Assembly: GCA_039024635.1 (NCBI GenBank)
Contig: JBCCQA010000004.1
Location: forward strand, 62,001 to 126,000
Direction: 5' to 3'
Length of the DNA: 64,000 bases
DNA from: Kuafuiihalomonas sp039024635
Lineage (GTDB): Bacteria; Myxococcota; Kuafuiibacteriia; Kuafuiibacteriales; Kuafuiibacteriaceae
The translations under genes were made by a program, and so were the position numbers. This document shows positions 1-10,150 of the stretch, piece by piece (position 1 is the stretch's first letter; each line of letters begins with the position of its first letter). The notes beneath the pieces are model-generated. The model saw only the letters and a program-made list of their open reading frames with translations, was not told the DNA's origin and did not search any database.

Positions 1-401
1 GACATTTCTACGCCTACGCACCGACCAAGATGCAGTACCCGATCGATCGCTTCGCAATGGAGGCCAAGCGACAGCTGGACGTGCTCGATCGCCGACTGGC
101 GGACAACGAGTACTTGGCGGGCACGACCTACTCCGTCGCCGACATCGCCGTCTGGCCGTGGTACGGCGCCCTCGCCCGAGGGAAGCTCTACGATGCAGGG
201 GAGTTCTTGGACGTGCAGAGCTACGTCCACGTCCAGCGGTGGACGGAGCAGGTCGGCGCCCGCCCTGCCGTCCAAAGGGGGAGAATGGTCAACCGAGCCT
301 GGGGAGAGCCGAGCGCGCAGCTGCGAGAGCGCCATGCCGCCAGCGACTTCGAGCTCCGCACCCAGGACAAACTGGACGGGGCTAGTCCCGAAGAAGGCTG
401 A
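1..401 (+). CDS. yghU: YghU-type glutathione S-transferase, C-terminal part (5' end outside window)
   Basis: The frame is open from base 3, so the gene enters from the left. The visible 132 residues begin HFYAYAP and correspond to the C-terminal all-alpha domain of YghU/YfcG-like glutathione transferases, which reduce disulfides or organic hydroperoxides with glutathione in the cytoplasm. Family-typical stretches are MEAKRQLDVLD, VADIAVWPW, HVQRW and a RHxASDFE tail that closely follows E. coli YghU. The thioredoxin-fold N-terminal half that binds glutathione is missing here. The stop is TGA at 399-401. Its last bases overlap a convergent minus-strand gene fragment. Family assignment is strong; substrate is unknown. 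Confidence 0.87.
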   Translation, partial: HFYAYAPTKMQYPIDRFAMEAKRQLDVLDRRLADNEYLAGTTYSVADIAVWPWYGALARGKLYDAGEFLDVQSYVHVQRWTEQVGARPAVQRGRMVNRAWGEPSAQLRERHAASDFELRTQDKLDGASPEEG

Positions 402-736
402 GCGGAATCGAGGTCCGGCCAGCGGTCTGCACGAAGGTCAGCGTGGAGTCGCGGACCTCGGCCTGCATGGCGAATCGCAGAGCCTTCCGGATGCCCAGCA
501 TTTCCTATGGGCTCCTCCAACGCGGGTGAGGCACGGGTGATCCAGACGTTCTCGGGGCAGGGCGCCAAGTCCAGACTCACGACGTACTCTTCCGGCGGCC
601 CACGGTCGACTTCCAGGGCCGTCTCGAAGCGAGCACCCCGGACTTCGAAAGGTACCGAATCATGGGGTGGGTCCTTCAGGCCCCTGAGGCCAAGGACCAC
701 CAGCAGAACCGAAATGGCGGCGAAGCAGCGAGGCAT
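382..736 (-). pseudogene. small secreted hypothetical protein with an apparent frameshift
   Basis: A minus-strand frame starts at ATG 736 with a signal-peptide-like MPRCFAAISVLLVVLG and runs with strongly GC-rich third codon positions to about base 510. There the same frame becomes poorly coding, while the frame one base over becomes clean: an ATG at 503 opens 39 codons ending at TAG 384-382 (MLGIRKALRF to SIPLSLLRD). That second frame has a TAG two codons before its ATG, so the two pieces cannot be read as one without a shift. Either this is one secreted protein of about 115 residues interrupted by a frameshift (mutation or sequencing error), or a separate tiny ORF. No family was recognised. 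It overlaps the end of the yghU gene tail-to-tail. Confidence 0.5.
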
Positions 737-837
737 CTCCAGAGTGTAGAGCGCGCCCTGGAACAGGCCGAAACGGTGCGCGTCGTCATGAGACGCCGCG
801 CTAGGGCGGTCCATCTCTTTCCTCGGTGACGGGAATC

Positions 838-2478
838 ATGGAGGCTGTACCCGTGGCGTCCTCGGACCCTTGGCCCGACATCCCTGGCTACCAGCTCCTT
901 AAGGAAGTCGGGGCGGGCGGCATGGGCTCGGTCTACCTGGCCAAACGAAGAGCCCAGGCCGACCTCTGCGCGGTCAAGGTCCTGAAGGGCGAGCTGATGG
1001 CCTCGAGCACGATTGTCCGTCGCTTCGAAAAGGAGATCGAGGTCCTGATGCTCCAGCGGCATCCAGGGATCGTCCAACTCCTGGACGCGGGACGCACGGT
1101 CGAGGGTCGTCTGTACCTCACCACCAGCTTTCTTCAGGGCCATGACCTCTTCCGCGTGATTCATCGGGTGGGTCCTATGCCGGGTCCGACCTGGCTCCAG
1201 CTCGCGCTTCAGTTTCTCGATGCGCTGGCGTCGGCCCATGAGTCGAGCAGCGAAGGACGCGCGCTGCGCCTGATCCACCGAGACCTGAAGCCCGAAAACC
1301 TGATGCTCGACTACGCGGGTCGCCTCACCATCTTGGATTTCGGCCTGGCTTCCGTACGCCTGAACGATGAGCGGAGTCGCGTGACCCGGGTGGGCCAGGT
1401 CATGGGCACACCGAAGTACATGGCTCCCGAGCAGATCGTCGATCCAGAGTCGGTGAGCCCCGCCACCGACGTCTTTTCGGCCGCCGTCACCCTGGCCGTC
1501 ATCGCGGCTGGGCGCACGACCGGGCGCGACCTTCCGAACGGGGACGACAAGCTTCCCCTTGGGGAGCTATGGGCCAAGCTCTCGGATCCCGATTGGCCCG
1601 CGCTCTCGGCCCTCGCCCCCCAAATACCGCCCGACTTCGATCCGGTCTTCGAGCGCGCCCTGTCGACGGAAGCGAAGAACCGATTTCCTTCCGCTCGAGG
1701 CTTCGTCGCTGCACTCCGAATGGCCGCACCCTTTCCGGCGTCCGCTCCCGAGCGTCTCGGACTGCTTCTCCAGGGCCATTTCGAACGTGAGCGCTTGGAG
1801 ACGGAGGGCTGGCTGGCCCAGCACGCCGGGTCGGAGCAGCTCTCCGAGCCCACACGAGCTGGCCTTGTCCGCCCCCAGGTCCAGTTCACCGAGGCGCCGG
1901 GCACAGCAGTCACACAGCTGGCGGCCCGGGAGCGGGCCCAAACGACTCCCAAGGCCCCGCGTTCGGTCTGGCCCTGGGCGCTGGTCCTCGTGATCGCAGC
2001 GACCGGAGGGCTGATCGCCGCCGGGTCGCTGACGCCACCCGCGCCCCCCGAAGCTCCACCTCGAGTCCTCCCGACTCCCAGCGCCCAACCGAGCGCGACC
2101 GCCCTCGAGACACCCCTTCTCGTCGCGCCCGAATCCCCCCCGCCTGCAACCCGGTCGACCCCAGACCGCACCGAGCCCCGACGACCCGCCCGGCAAGCGG
2201 CCCCCAGGCGCCCGTCGCCGAGGCCCCTGGCCCCGACGCCGGAGGATGGGCCGGAGGACCCACCGACCCTCGAGGCTCAGCGCACGACCCAGAGCCTGGA
2301 GACATGGCGACGCTTCGACGCACTGCTGGCCGAGGACCTGGATCCAGCCGTTCGAACAGTCCAGGCTCTCGAGCTCCTTAAGAAGGTCGCGGCATTGGAT
2401 CCTGACGATCCCTGCGGTCGTCGAGCGCTATACGCATCGAGGCTGGAAGACTACGTCCGACGATGCCGACCACCCTGA
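838..2478 (+). CDS. Transmembrane Ser/Thr protein kinase (Hanks type)
   Basis: Cytoplasmic kinase domain followed by one membrane segment and a short Pro-rich external tail. Numbering from an in-frame GTG at 826: glycine loop GAGGMG at 29-34, ATP lysine in AVKVLK at 51, catalytic HRDLKPEN at 151-158, DFG at 171-173, APE at 200-202, so all catalytic motifs are intact. A hydrophobic helix lies near 381-401, then a Pro/Arg-rich linker and a small helical tail ending in CRRP. I prefer ATG 838, which has GGGA a few bases upstream, over GTG 826, which lacks one. The extracellular part carries no recognised sensor domain. Typical myxobacterial signalling kinase; targets unknown. It ends 13 bp from the convergent sspB. 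Confidence 0.9.
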   Translation: MEAVPVASSDPWPDIPGYQLLKEVGAGGMGSVYLAKRRAQADLCAVKVLKGELMASSTIVRRFEKEIEVLMLQRHPGIVQLLDAGRTVEGRLYLTTSFLQGHDLFRVIHRVGPMPGPTWLQLALQFLDALASAHESSSEGRALRLIHRDLKPENLMLDYAGRLTILDFGLASVRLNDERSRVTRVGQVMGTPKYMAPEQIVDPESVSPATDVFSAAVTLAVIAAGRTTGRDLPNGDDKLPLGELWAKLSDPDWPALSALAPQIPPDFDPVFERALSTEAKNRFPSARGFVAALRMAAPFPASAPERLGLLLQGHFERERLETEGWLAQHAGSEQLSEPTRAGLVRPQVQFTEAPGTAVTQLAARERAQTTPKAPRSVWPWALVLVIAATGGLIAAGSLTPPAPPEAPPRVLPTPSAQPSATALETPLLVAPESPPPATRSTPDRTEPRRPARQAAPRRPSPRPLAPTPEDGPEDPPTLEAQRTTQSLETWRRFDALLAEDLDPAVRTVQALELLKKVAALDPDDPCGRRALYASRLEDYVRRCRPP

Positions 2479-2491
2479 GGCCGGAAGCGCG

Positions 2492-2962
2492 TCAGTCCTG
2501 GCGTCGACGAAATGCGTCGAGAGACACGACGTCGGCCGAGTCACCGTCCGGGGCCATCGCCGCATCGCCGCTTTCGACCGGCTTGGCGGAAGGCTCGGCC
2601 GGGGCCTCACTGCGCGCCCCGAGCCAGAGAGAAAACGCAGATGGCGGGTCTTCGAATCGACTCACCGCCTCGAAGGGGACCTGAATTCGGGCCTCCTGCT
2701 GACGAAAGAGCAACCCGACCGCGAAGTAGGCGTCGGTGACTTCGAGGTCCCAGTAGTCGACCCGAAGCCGGATCATCATCGCATCTGGATACTCTTCGAT
2801 AAGGTGAGCGGGCAGCCGGACCTCGGGGTGCTGGGTCCGGAAGGTTATCTGGAAGAAATGCCCTTCGGGCATGCTCGGGATCGCCCGTTCGAGCGCCTCT
2901 CTCACGATACCCTTCATCGCCCTACGCTGGAGCGCATCGTAGTCGATCGTGCTGCTCCCCAT
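2492..2962 (-). CDS. sspB: SspB-family ClpXP specificity-enhancing factor
   Basis: SspB is a small cytoplasmic adaptor that binds ssrA-tagged proteins and hands them to the ClpXP protease. From the ATG at 2962 the protein begins MGSSTIDYDALQRRAM and follows the SspB fold pattern: helix, then FFQITFRTQHPEV, a LPAHLIEEYP segment, MMIRLRVDYWDLEV, and VPFEAVSRFEDP. A disordered acidic linker follows, ending in a short basic tail (DAFRRRQD) where other SspBs carry the ClpX-binding peptide. A longer version from TTG 3001 is possible but overlaps the upstream gene. It is the third gene of the yfgM-bamB-sspB run, 13 bp after bamB. Confidence 0.82.
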   Translation of the reverse strand: MGSSTIDYDALQRRAMKGIVREALERAIPSMPEGHFFQITFRTQHPEVRLPAHLIEEYPDAMMIRLRVDYWDLEVTDAYFAVGLLFRQQEARIQVPFEAVSRFEDPPSAFSLWLGARSEAPAEPSAKPVESGDAAMAPDGDSADVVSLDAFRRRQD

Positions 2963-2975
2963 CGGTGGCCCGTGG

Positions 2976-4175
2976 CTACCAGCTTCGAAGGCTTCCGCCA
3001 ATCGAGTCCGGGAAGGGGACCAAAGGTCGATCGAGAGGCAGCCTTCCGCTGATTCGGGTGCCGCGACCCCGACCCAAGACGAGAACCATGGCCTCGTTCG
3101 AAAGCAATACGGCTTCCTCTCCCCGAACGAACATGGGCGTGGACATCCCGGAGCCGGTGGACAGAACCTGGAGCGGGCGCCCCTTGGCCCCGTCGAGCAG
3201 GGTCAACGCGCCTTCCGAGCTTCCAATCCACACCTGGCCCTTGCCGGCCGGGACGGGGTCCGCGGTCGAACCCTTGGCGACTCGGAATCGCCAGGACACC
3301 TTGCCTTCCGCGGAGTCGAAGCCAATCGCCTCCTGGCCGGAGCTGAGAACGACGGTTCCGTCGTCCAGCTGAGCCTGGCCGTGGATGCCTACCAAGAGGC
3401 GTTCGTAAAGGACGGCGCCAGTTTCGACGGACAGCTTGAAGACCCCGTGGTTGTAGGCCGCGATCAAGACCGCCCGGCCACCATCGCATCCGATGGGCGT
3501 CGTATCCACGTCCTGAAAGGGCTGGGCTGGCTCCGCCAACCGACGCACCCAGATGGGCTCCCCGCTGTCGATGCGCGCCGCCATCACCGAACCGTCGGAG
3601 AAGCCGAGGACGACCCGCTGGCCCGAAGGGTCGATCCAGGGGCCAGCCTGCCCTCGCACCGTCAGGTCCTCGGGGGTGGGTCGCTTTTGGCGCCAAAGGA
3701 GGACCCCGTCCGCCAGGTCCACGGCGACGAAAGCGTTCGGTCGCACCGGAATCACCGCTCGGTCCCCGATCACGGCCATGGGCCCTGCAACGGTTCCACC
3801 CAGGTCGATGCGCCAGGCTTCCTCGCCGTCGTACTTGTCCATGGCGGCCAGCCCCGCACCCACGCCGACCAAGATCCGGCCGTCGTGTTCAGCCATCTCG
3901 GCCCCGACCTCGCCGAAATCTGGCTTGCTCCAAACCAGACGACCGCTGCCGATCTCTCGTGCCTCGAAGCGCTCGGACCGAAGGCCGAGGTAGAAGTAGG
4001 AGCCTTGCTGGTCGATGAAGGGACGAGCGAACTCTTCGCGGTTGAACTTCAGTAGTTCGAAGCTCCCATGGTCCAAGATGTAGCGGCCGCCCCAGATTCG
4101 GGCAGTGCCGGGATCCACGTTCCCGGCCGGCACTGCGGACACGGCCAAGCCGAGCAGAATCGGGGCAAAGGTCAC
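2976..4175 (-). CDS. bamB: PQQ-repeat beta-propeller protein, BamB-like
   Basis: 399 residues with an N-terminal signal peptide (MTFAPILLGLAVSAVPAG) and repeated propeller blades of the form 'D..G...W' (GRLVWSKPDF, DGEEAWRIDL, DGVLLWRQK, SGEPIWVRRL, EGKVSWRFRV). This is the layout of the BamB/PQQ-like eight-bladed propeller that assists the BAM complex in outer-membrane barrel assembly. No clear lipobox Cys is seen at the N terminus, unlike E. coli BamB, so it may be soluble in the periplasm. Start is GTG 4175, overlapping the upstream yfgM-like stop by 4 bp. The pairing with a YfgM-like gene matches the conserved yfgM-bamB order and supports the assignment. Confidence 0.78.
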   Translation of the reverse strand: MTFAPILLGLAVSAVPAGNVDPGTARIWGGRYILDHGSFELLKFNREEFARPFIDQQGSYFYLGLRSERFEAREIGSGRLVWSKPDFGEVGAEMAEHDGRILVGVGAGLAAMDKYDGEEAWRIDLGGTVAGPMAVIGDRAVIPVRPNAFVAVDLADGVLLWRQKRPTPEDLTVRGQAGPWIDPSGQRVVLGFSDGSVMAARIDSGEPIWVRRLAEPAQPFQDVDTTPIGCDGGRAVLIAAYNHGVFKLSVETGAVLYERLLVGIHGQAQLDDGTVVLSSGQEAIGFDSAEGKVSWRFRVAKGSTADPVPAGKGQVWIGSSEGALTLLDGAKGRPLQVLSTGSGMSTPMFVRGEEAVLLSNEAMVLVLGRGRGTRISGRLPLDRPLVPFPDSIGGSLRSW

Positions 4176-4885
4176 CGCGCGCTCAGGAGCTTCAGATGGT
4201 TCTTGGCGAAGTTCTCGAGGAAGGGCGTAGGCTCGCTGTCCAAGAGCCTCTCCAGGCTTTGCTTGGCCCCTTCCAGGTCACCCTTCGCCTCTTTCACGCG
4301 GGCGATGTGCTTGTGGGCGTAGGCCTCGGCGTACTCGACCTTGGCCAGGGCCTCGAAGGTCTGGACCGCCTCGTCGTACTTCTCGAGGCTCTCGTAGGCG
4401 TAGCCTGCGCCCTCCAAGGCTACGAAGAGCAGCGGGTCGTCGGCCGGTGCCGCCTGGACGTACTCGGTGTACAGCCGGGCCGCGGCCTCGTAGTCCTCTC
4501 TCTTGGACGCCAAATCCGCTTCGTACACCAGCGCCAAGCGGGTGGCACCGTTCCCCGCGTGGGCGTCTCGGAAGCTCGACAGTTCGTCTTGGGCTTCGGC
4601 GTAGGCTTCCTGGAGCACTCGGGTCGACGTTGCGGTTCGGGCGAATCCAGGCGCCGTGACCTCACGGTAGCGTTCGAGGGCGTCGTCGAAGGCCGAGGTC
4701 ACCTCCGAGGCGGCCCGGTTGGAGCTCGACCCCAAGAACTCGAAGCCGACGATGCCCAGAAGGACCACACCCAGTCCGGCGACGACCAGCACACCGTTTT
4801 TCTCGAACCAGCCAACCCAGCGGCCCCCCTCCGCTTGAAATGCGTCGGGTCCGAGGTCTTCCGCCTGCTTCTTCCTGCGGGCCAT
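4172..4885 (-). CDS. yfgM: YfgM-like membrane-anchored TPR protein
   Basis: 237 residues from ATG 4885 (MARRKKQAEDLGPDAF). A short cytoplasmic N-terminus is followed by one membrane helix (VLVVAGLGVVLLGIVGFEFL) and a periplasmic tetratricopeptide region containing helix pairs such as YEAAARLYTEYVQAAP and YDEAVQTFEALAKVE. This is the architecture of YfgM/TPR_21 proteins, which associate with the Sec translocon and periplasmic chaperones. It is translationally coupled (GTGA overlap) to the BamB-like gene, as in enterobacteria. Longer starts up to 4987 would run into the divergent gene's 5' region and are less likely. Confidence 0.78.
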   Translation of the reverse strand: MARRKKQAEDLGPDAFQAEGGRWVGWFEKNGVLVVAGLGVVLLGIVGFEFLGSSSNRAASEVTSAFDDALERYREVTAPGFARTATSTRVLQEAYAEAQDELSSFRDAHAGNGATRLALVYEADLASKREDYEAAARLYTEYVQAAPADDPLLFVALEGAGYAYESLEKYDEAVQTFEALAKVEYAEAYAHKHIARVKEAKGDLEGAKQSLERLLDSEPTPFLENFAKNHLKLLSAR

Positions 4886-4967
4886 GAAGCGCGGGTTGTG
4901 AAATCGGAACCCGGACGAGTCAAGCGAGCAGTTGACCTCGGTCGAAGGCTCGGGTCTGCCCAGCGAG

Positions 4968-5441
4968 GTGCGAAGCACAACGGCCATCGCGGGGGCCCTT
5001 TGGCTCCTGGCCGCTAGCCCATCCGAAGCCGCCCAGGGCGAAACGGCCTTGGCCCTTGAACTCGGACCCGAGATCGCCGACGGCAGAGGGGGGGGGCGCT
5101 TGGGCGTGAGCGCTTGGTTCGGGGTGCAGCGCTGGGTCTGGCTCCAGGCCGGCGCGAGCGGGAACCTGACCCAGGATGGCCGTCTCGGCTTCGAGTTCCA
5201 GGGGGGCGGGGTCGCGGCCTTGGATGTGCTGCGATGGGTACCTTGGATCGAGCTCGGCGCCGGCTTAGGACGGTCGGGCGGAAGGTCTGGGTTTCTGCTT
5301 AGGGGGAGCCTCGGGGTCGACTACCTCCTGGGACCGAATTGGGCGTTGGGGGGACTGCTGCGCGGCCGGGGCATCATTGGGGATGACCCTCAGGCCTTGG
5401 GAAGCATGGAGTTTCGAGTCGTTCGACGCTTCGGTTTCTGA
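4968..5441 (+). CDS. Small secreted beta-barrel-like protein
   Basis: From GTG 4968 the product is 157 residues: a signal peptide (MRSTTAIAGALWLLAASPSEA), then Gly-rich alternating hydrophobic/polar strands (LGVSAWFGVQRW, LGFEFQGGGVAAL, WIELGAGLGRSGG) and a terminal aromatic, RRFGF. A C-terminal Phe and eight or so strands fit a small outer-membrane barrel. A TTG at 4932 would add 12 residues before the signal. No family recognised. It is divergent from the yfgM-like gene across 82 bp. Confidence 0.65.
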   Translation: MRSTTAIAGALWLLAASPSEAAQGETALALELGPEIADGRGGGRLGVSAWFGVQRWVWLQAGASGNLTQDGRLGFEFQGGGVAALDVLRWVPWIELGAGLGRSGGRSGFLLRGSLGVDYLLGPNWALGGLLRGRGIIGDDPQALGSMEFRVVRRFGF

Positions 5442-5497
5442 GGCCCCAGCCCACTCGGCGTTTCCGGATCTTCGGGTCATACGGTAATGCGCATCAC

Positions 5498-7161
5498 GTG
5501 CAAGCCTTCGGCGACGTGGTCGATTTCCTGAGCCACTACGTCTGGAGTTTCCCTGAAAGTCTCCCCTGGCTCGTGGTGGCGCTGTTGGGAACGGGTCTCT
5601 TCGTCACCCTTCGCCTCGGCCTCATTCAGTTCAGGAAGCTGGGCCACGCCTTCGCCATCGTGGCGGGCAGGTACGACGACCCCGAGGACGAGGGGGACAT
5701 CACCCACTTTCAGGCCCTCTCAACCGCGCTGTCGGCCACGGTCGGAGTCGGCAACATCGCAGGCGTGGCGACGGCCATCCACTATGGCGGCCCCGGCGCC
5801 GTTTTCTGGATGTGGGTCACCGCGGTGCTTGGGATGGCCTTGAAGTTCTCCGAGTGCACGCTGGCCCTGAAGTACAGGACCTTCGACGAAGACGGGCACG
5901 TCGCCGGCGGGCCCATGTACTCCATCGAGCGGGGTCTCGGACCCAGGTTCAAGCCTTTGGCGGTGATGTTCGCGGCCTGCGGCGCCATGGGGGCTCTGGG
6001 TACTGGCAACATGAACCAGGCCAACACCGTCACCGTCAGCGCCGTCGCGGATTTCGGAGCCTCACCCTACGTGGTCGGGGCCATCACCTGCACCGCCGTC
6101 GGCGCCGTCATCTTGGGCGGCATCGAGCGCATTGCCGGGGTCAGCTCCCGGCTGGCCCCGACGATGGCCGGGGTGTACGTGACGGGCGCCCTCACCATCC
6201 TGATCCTAAACGCCGAGGCTGTTCCAGGTGCTATCGCCACCATCTTCTCGGACGCCTTCGCCCCCCGAGCCAGCCTCGGCGGCTCTGTAGCCGGCATCTG
6301 GAGCGTGACCCTGCTCTGGGGCGTGAAGCGCGGTCTCTTCTCCAATGAGGCCGGCCAGGGCAGCGCCCCCATCGCCCACGCAGCCGCCAGGACGGACGAG
6401 CCCGTCCGTGAAGGCGCGGTCGCCATGCTCGAGCCCCTCATCGATACCCTGATCATCTGCACCATGACGGCGCTGGTGATCGTGAGCACCGGCGTGTGGG
6501 ACAGGAAGCACGAAACCACCATGCCGGTGGGCCTGGTTCAGGTCGTGTCCTCCGAAGCGCTGGCATCGGCGGATGGCCGCGAGATTCAGCGCATCCAGGG
6601 CGCCCTCGCCGAGCCCGCGCTCGAAGGGCTGTCGAGCCAGGTTCTCGAGGGTCGGCAGGACGGGTTCACCTTCATAGGCTACGACGGTGTCGTCGAGGAC
6701 CCGCTGTTGCTTCAGGACGGCGTACCGTACTCGGGGCCTCTATCCTGGGCGGAGGGCTATCTGGCGCCGGACGACCTCGAAATTCGAGGCAAGATGCTCC
6801 TCAACAGCTCCGCTTTGACAGCCGAGGCCTTTCGACAGGGCCTGTCGCCCATCGGCAACTGGGGCAACTACATCGTCACACTCTGCGTCTTCATGTTCGC
6901 GCTCTCGACGATGATCTCCTGGTCCTACTACGGCGACCGCTGCATCAACTATTTGGGCGGCAGTCGCTTGGTACTGCCCTATCGAATCGTTTTCACCGTG
7001 TTCGTCTTCGTCGGCTCGGTGCTCACCTTGGATGCAGTCTGGGCCTACGGAGACCTGATGCTCGGAATCATGGTGGTACCGAACCTGATCGGCGTCCTGC
7101 TCCTGAGTCCGGATTTGGTGAAGACTACCCGGGGCTACTTCGAACGCATGCGGAGCGAGTC

Positions 7162-7165
<4 letters not shown>
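5498..7165 (+). CDS. AGCS-family sodium:alanine/glycine symporter
   Basis: 555-residue inner-membrane transporter importing alanine or glycine with Na+. The AGCS core is clear: TVGVGNIAGVATAI at 81-94, GNMNQANT at 170-177, and the signature FSNEAGQGSAPIAHAAA at 281-297. There are around ten hydrophobic helices. Oddity: between the helix ending near 333 and the one starting near 455 lies an extra soluble stretch of over 100 residues (MPVGLVQVV to RQGLSPIGNW) that makes the protein about 100 residues longer than typical AGCS members. Starts at GTG 5498; no better ATG in frame. Its stop overlaps the next transporter by 4 bp, so the two are co-translated. Confidence 0.88.
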
Positions 7166-8532
<1,367 letters not shown>

Positions 8533-8543
8533 AGATGCGCCGG

Positions 8544-8570
8544 GGACGAGACGGTCGTCCTGGTCGCTTT
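8544..8570 (+). terminator. possible weak terminator after the transporter pair
   Basis: A 6-bp perfect stem GGACGA/TCGTCC with a 5-base loop starts 12 bp after the transporter stop and is followed by a short T-containing stretch. The T tract is poor, so this may be only a hairpin. Confidence 0.3.
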
Positions 8571-8587
8571 GACCCCTCGAGCTCACC

Positions 8588-8692
8588 TAGTGTACCGATC
8601 ACAAAGTTCAGACCGCTTCCCGCCAGCCCTCGACCACCCTGCCGGCCGATGACTCGACGGGAAACTGATCGAACTTCATGACCGGCACACTA
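8588..8692. mobile_element. MITE-like imperfect inverted repeat flanked by TA
   Basis: Two 34-base arms (8588-8621 and 8659-8692) are imperfect reverse complements of each other: 25 of 34 positions match by eye, beginning TAGTGT.CCG.TCA and sharing AAGTTC and TTTCCC-like ends. They enclose a 37-base core without coding potential. Both outer ends are TA, the target duplication made by IS630/Tc1-mariner-type transposases. Size (105 bp), terminal inverted repeats and lack of an ORF fit a non-autonomous element (MITE). It lies in the gap between two convergent genes, a typical safe site. No second copy was noticed in this window. Confidence 0.55.
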
Positions 8693-8766
8693 GCACGTGA
8701 AGGGTGAGCCCCAGCGAAACAGGGTAGGTCCAGACTCTGAAGGCGGAGTGCAGGACGGGCGAAGCC

Positions 8767-9576
8767 TCAGGCCGGGACCCGGGCCAGGACGACCGTGATG
8801 TTGTCGGTACCGCCGGCGTCCTTGGCGGCCTCGACGAGGGCCTGGGCGGCCTGGGAAAGACCCGGGTTGCCGGCCAGAATCTGGCCCAGCATCGCACCGT
8901 CGAGTTCCTTCGATAGACCGTCGCTGCACAACAGGAGCACGTCCTCGGCCTGAAGCTCGACCTTGAAGACGTCGACCTCGGCTTCCCGCTCTGAGTGAGC
9001 CTGCAGCGCGTTGTAGAGAATATGGTGCATGGGCGACTCCGGCGCGGCCGCCTCCTCGGTCTGAAGCTCCCGGCGAAGCTGCTCAGCCAGGGTATGGTCG
9101 GTGGTCAGCTGCTTCAGGGATTGATCTCGAAGTAGGTAGGCTCGGGAGTCGCCCACGTGGGCTACGGTCGCCGTCAGGTCCTGCACCCGAGCGAGGGTGA
9201 GTGTTGTCCCCATGCTCGGATGCTCAGCGCTTTCGTCCGCGGCTTGGTCCAGGTCCCGCTCCGCCCCTGCGACGAGGCCGGGCACGACGCCCTCGAAGGT
9301 ATCGACGGGGTCGCCGGACTCGACGGCGCGCAAGATGGACTGAAGGACCACGCGACTGGCGACGTCGCCGCCTCCGTGGCCCCCCATCCCGTCGGCGACG
9401 GCGAGCAAGGTCGGCGTCGGCACGGGGCCCTTGATCTCGTCTCGAGGACCGAAGCTGGCTTGATGCAGGGTATAGGCTTCGCCAAGGGTCGCGATCGCGT
9501 ACTGGTCCTCGTTCCGTTCCCTGCGCAGACCTACGTCGGTCAGTCCCGCGATCTCGATGGTGTCTTGCCTGGTCAT
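8767..9576 (-). CDS. PP2C-family Ser/Thr protein phosphatase
   Basis: 269 residues from ATG 9576. PP2C metal and phosphate motifs are all present: VGLRRERNEDQ at 15-25, ADGMGGHGGGD at 61-71, an SMGTTLTL strand, HVGDSRAYL, CSDGLSKEL and the terminal GGTDNITVVLARV. The enzyme is a Mn/Mg-dependent cytoplasmic phosphatase that typically reverses Hanks-type kinases; two such kinases lie in this window, although not adjacent. The start codon overlaps the stop of the upstream Nudix gene (ATGA), so the pair is co-translated. No membrane segment is seen. Confidence 0.92.
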   Translation of the reverse strand: MTRQDTIEIAGLTDVGLRRERNEDQYAIATLGEAYTLHQASFGPRDEIKGPVPTPTLLAVADGMGGHGGGDVASRVVLQSILRAVESGDPVDTFEGVVPGLVAGAERDLDQAADESAEHPSMGTTLTLARVQDLTATVAHVGDSRAYLLRDQSLKQLTTDHTLAEQLRRELQTEEAAAPESPMHHILYNALQAHSEREAEVDVFKVELQAEDVLLLCSDGLSKELDGAMLGQILAGNPGLSQAAQALVEAAKDAGGTDNITVVLARVPA

Positions 9577-10115
9577 GTCGTCAGTCGAGCCGGGTCTCGC
9601 CCTCGCGGATTGCCGAAGGGCCTCCATACGCTCTCACCCCGAACGGCCTCCCAAGCCTGGAGAGCCCAGGCCACCGTCGGAAAGGCTAGCTCCTGCCATG
9701 GAATGCCGTCCCATGGGAAGAGCTCCACCTCCAAGCTCTCGGGTCCGGGCTCCACTTTGGGTGTGACGAGCTTGGCCCGGTAGAAGAGCTGCACCTGACT
9801 GATGTGACGTACGGCATAGACGGCCAACAACCCGTCGAGTTCGAGACGGGCCCTCGCCTCCTCCCATGCTTCCCGAAGGGCGCCCTCTTCCGGGCTCTCG
9901 GCGAGTTCCATGTAGCCCGCGGGCAGCGTCCAGAAGCCGCGCCGGGGCTCGATGGCCCGGCGACACAATAGGATGCGGTCCTGGTGAGACGCCACCACGC
10001 CGGCCACAACCTTCGGGTTCTCGTAAGCGACGAAACCGCAATCCGGACAGGTGAGTCGGCTCCGGTCGTCCCCTTCCGGGACGACTCTGATCCGAGGGCC
10101 ACGCGTCGAAGCCAT
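9573..10115 (-). CDS. Nudix hydrolase with N-terminal zinc-ribbon-like CPDC
   Basis: 180 residues from ATG 10115. The Nudix box reads GYMELAESPEEGALREAWEEA, matching the GX5EX7REUXEEXGU pattern except that the final Gly position is Ala-Arg. A CPDCGFVAYENPKVV segment precedes it, like the N-terminal ribbon of NudC/YfaO-type hydrolases, but only one CxxC is visible, so zinc binding is doubtful. The family hydrolyses nucleoside diphosphates linked to another moiety. The substrate is unknown. Co-translated with the PP2C phosphatase; divergent from the histidine phosphatase by 35 bp. Confidence 0.87.
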   Translation of the reverse strand: MASTRGPRIRVVPEGDDRSRLTCPDCGFVAYENPKVVAGVVASHQDRILLCRRAIEPRRGFWTLPAGYMELAESPEEGALREAWEEARARLELDGLLAVYAVRHISQVQLFYRAKLVTPKVEPGPESLEVELFPWDGIPWQELAFPTVAWALQAWEAVRGESVWRPFGNPRGRDPARLTT

Positions 10116-10150
10116 GGGGCGCAGGCTGCCGCCATCGACTGGGCTCGGCC

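Noticed and set aside
221..814. Single 197-residue minus-strand ORF overlapping yghU
   Set aside because: Coding bias holds only for the first part (736 to about 510); beyond that another frame carries the coding signal. Treated as a frameshifted gene instead.
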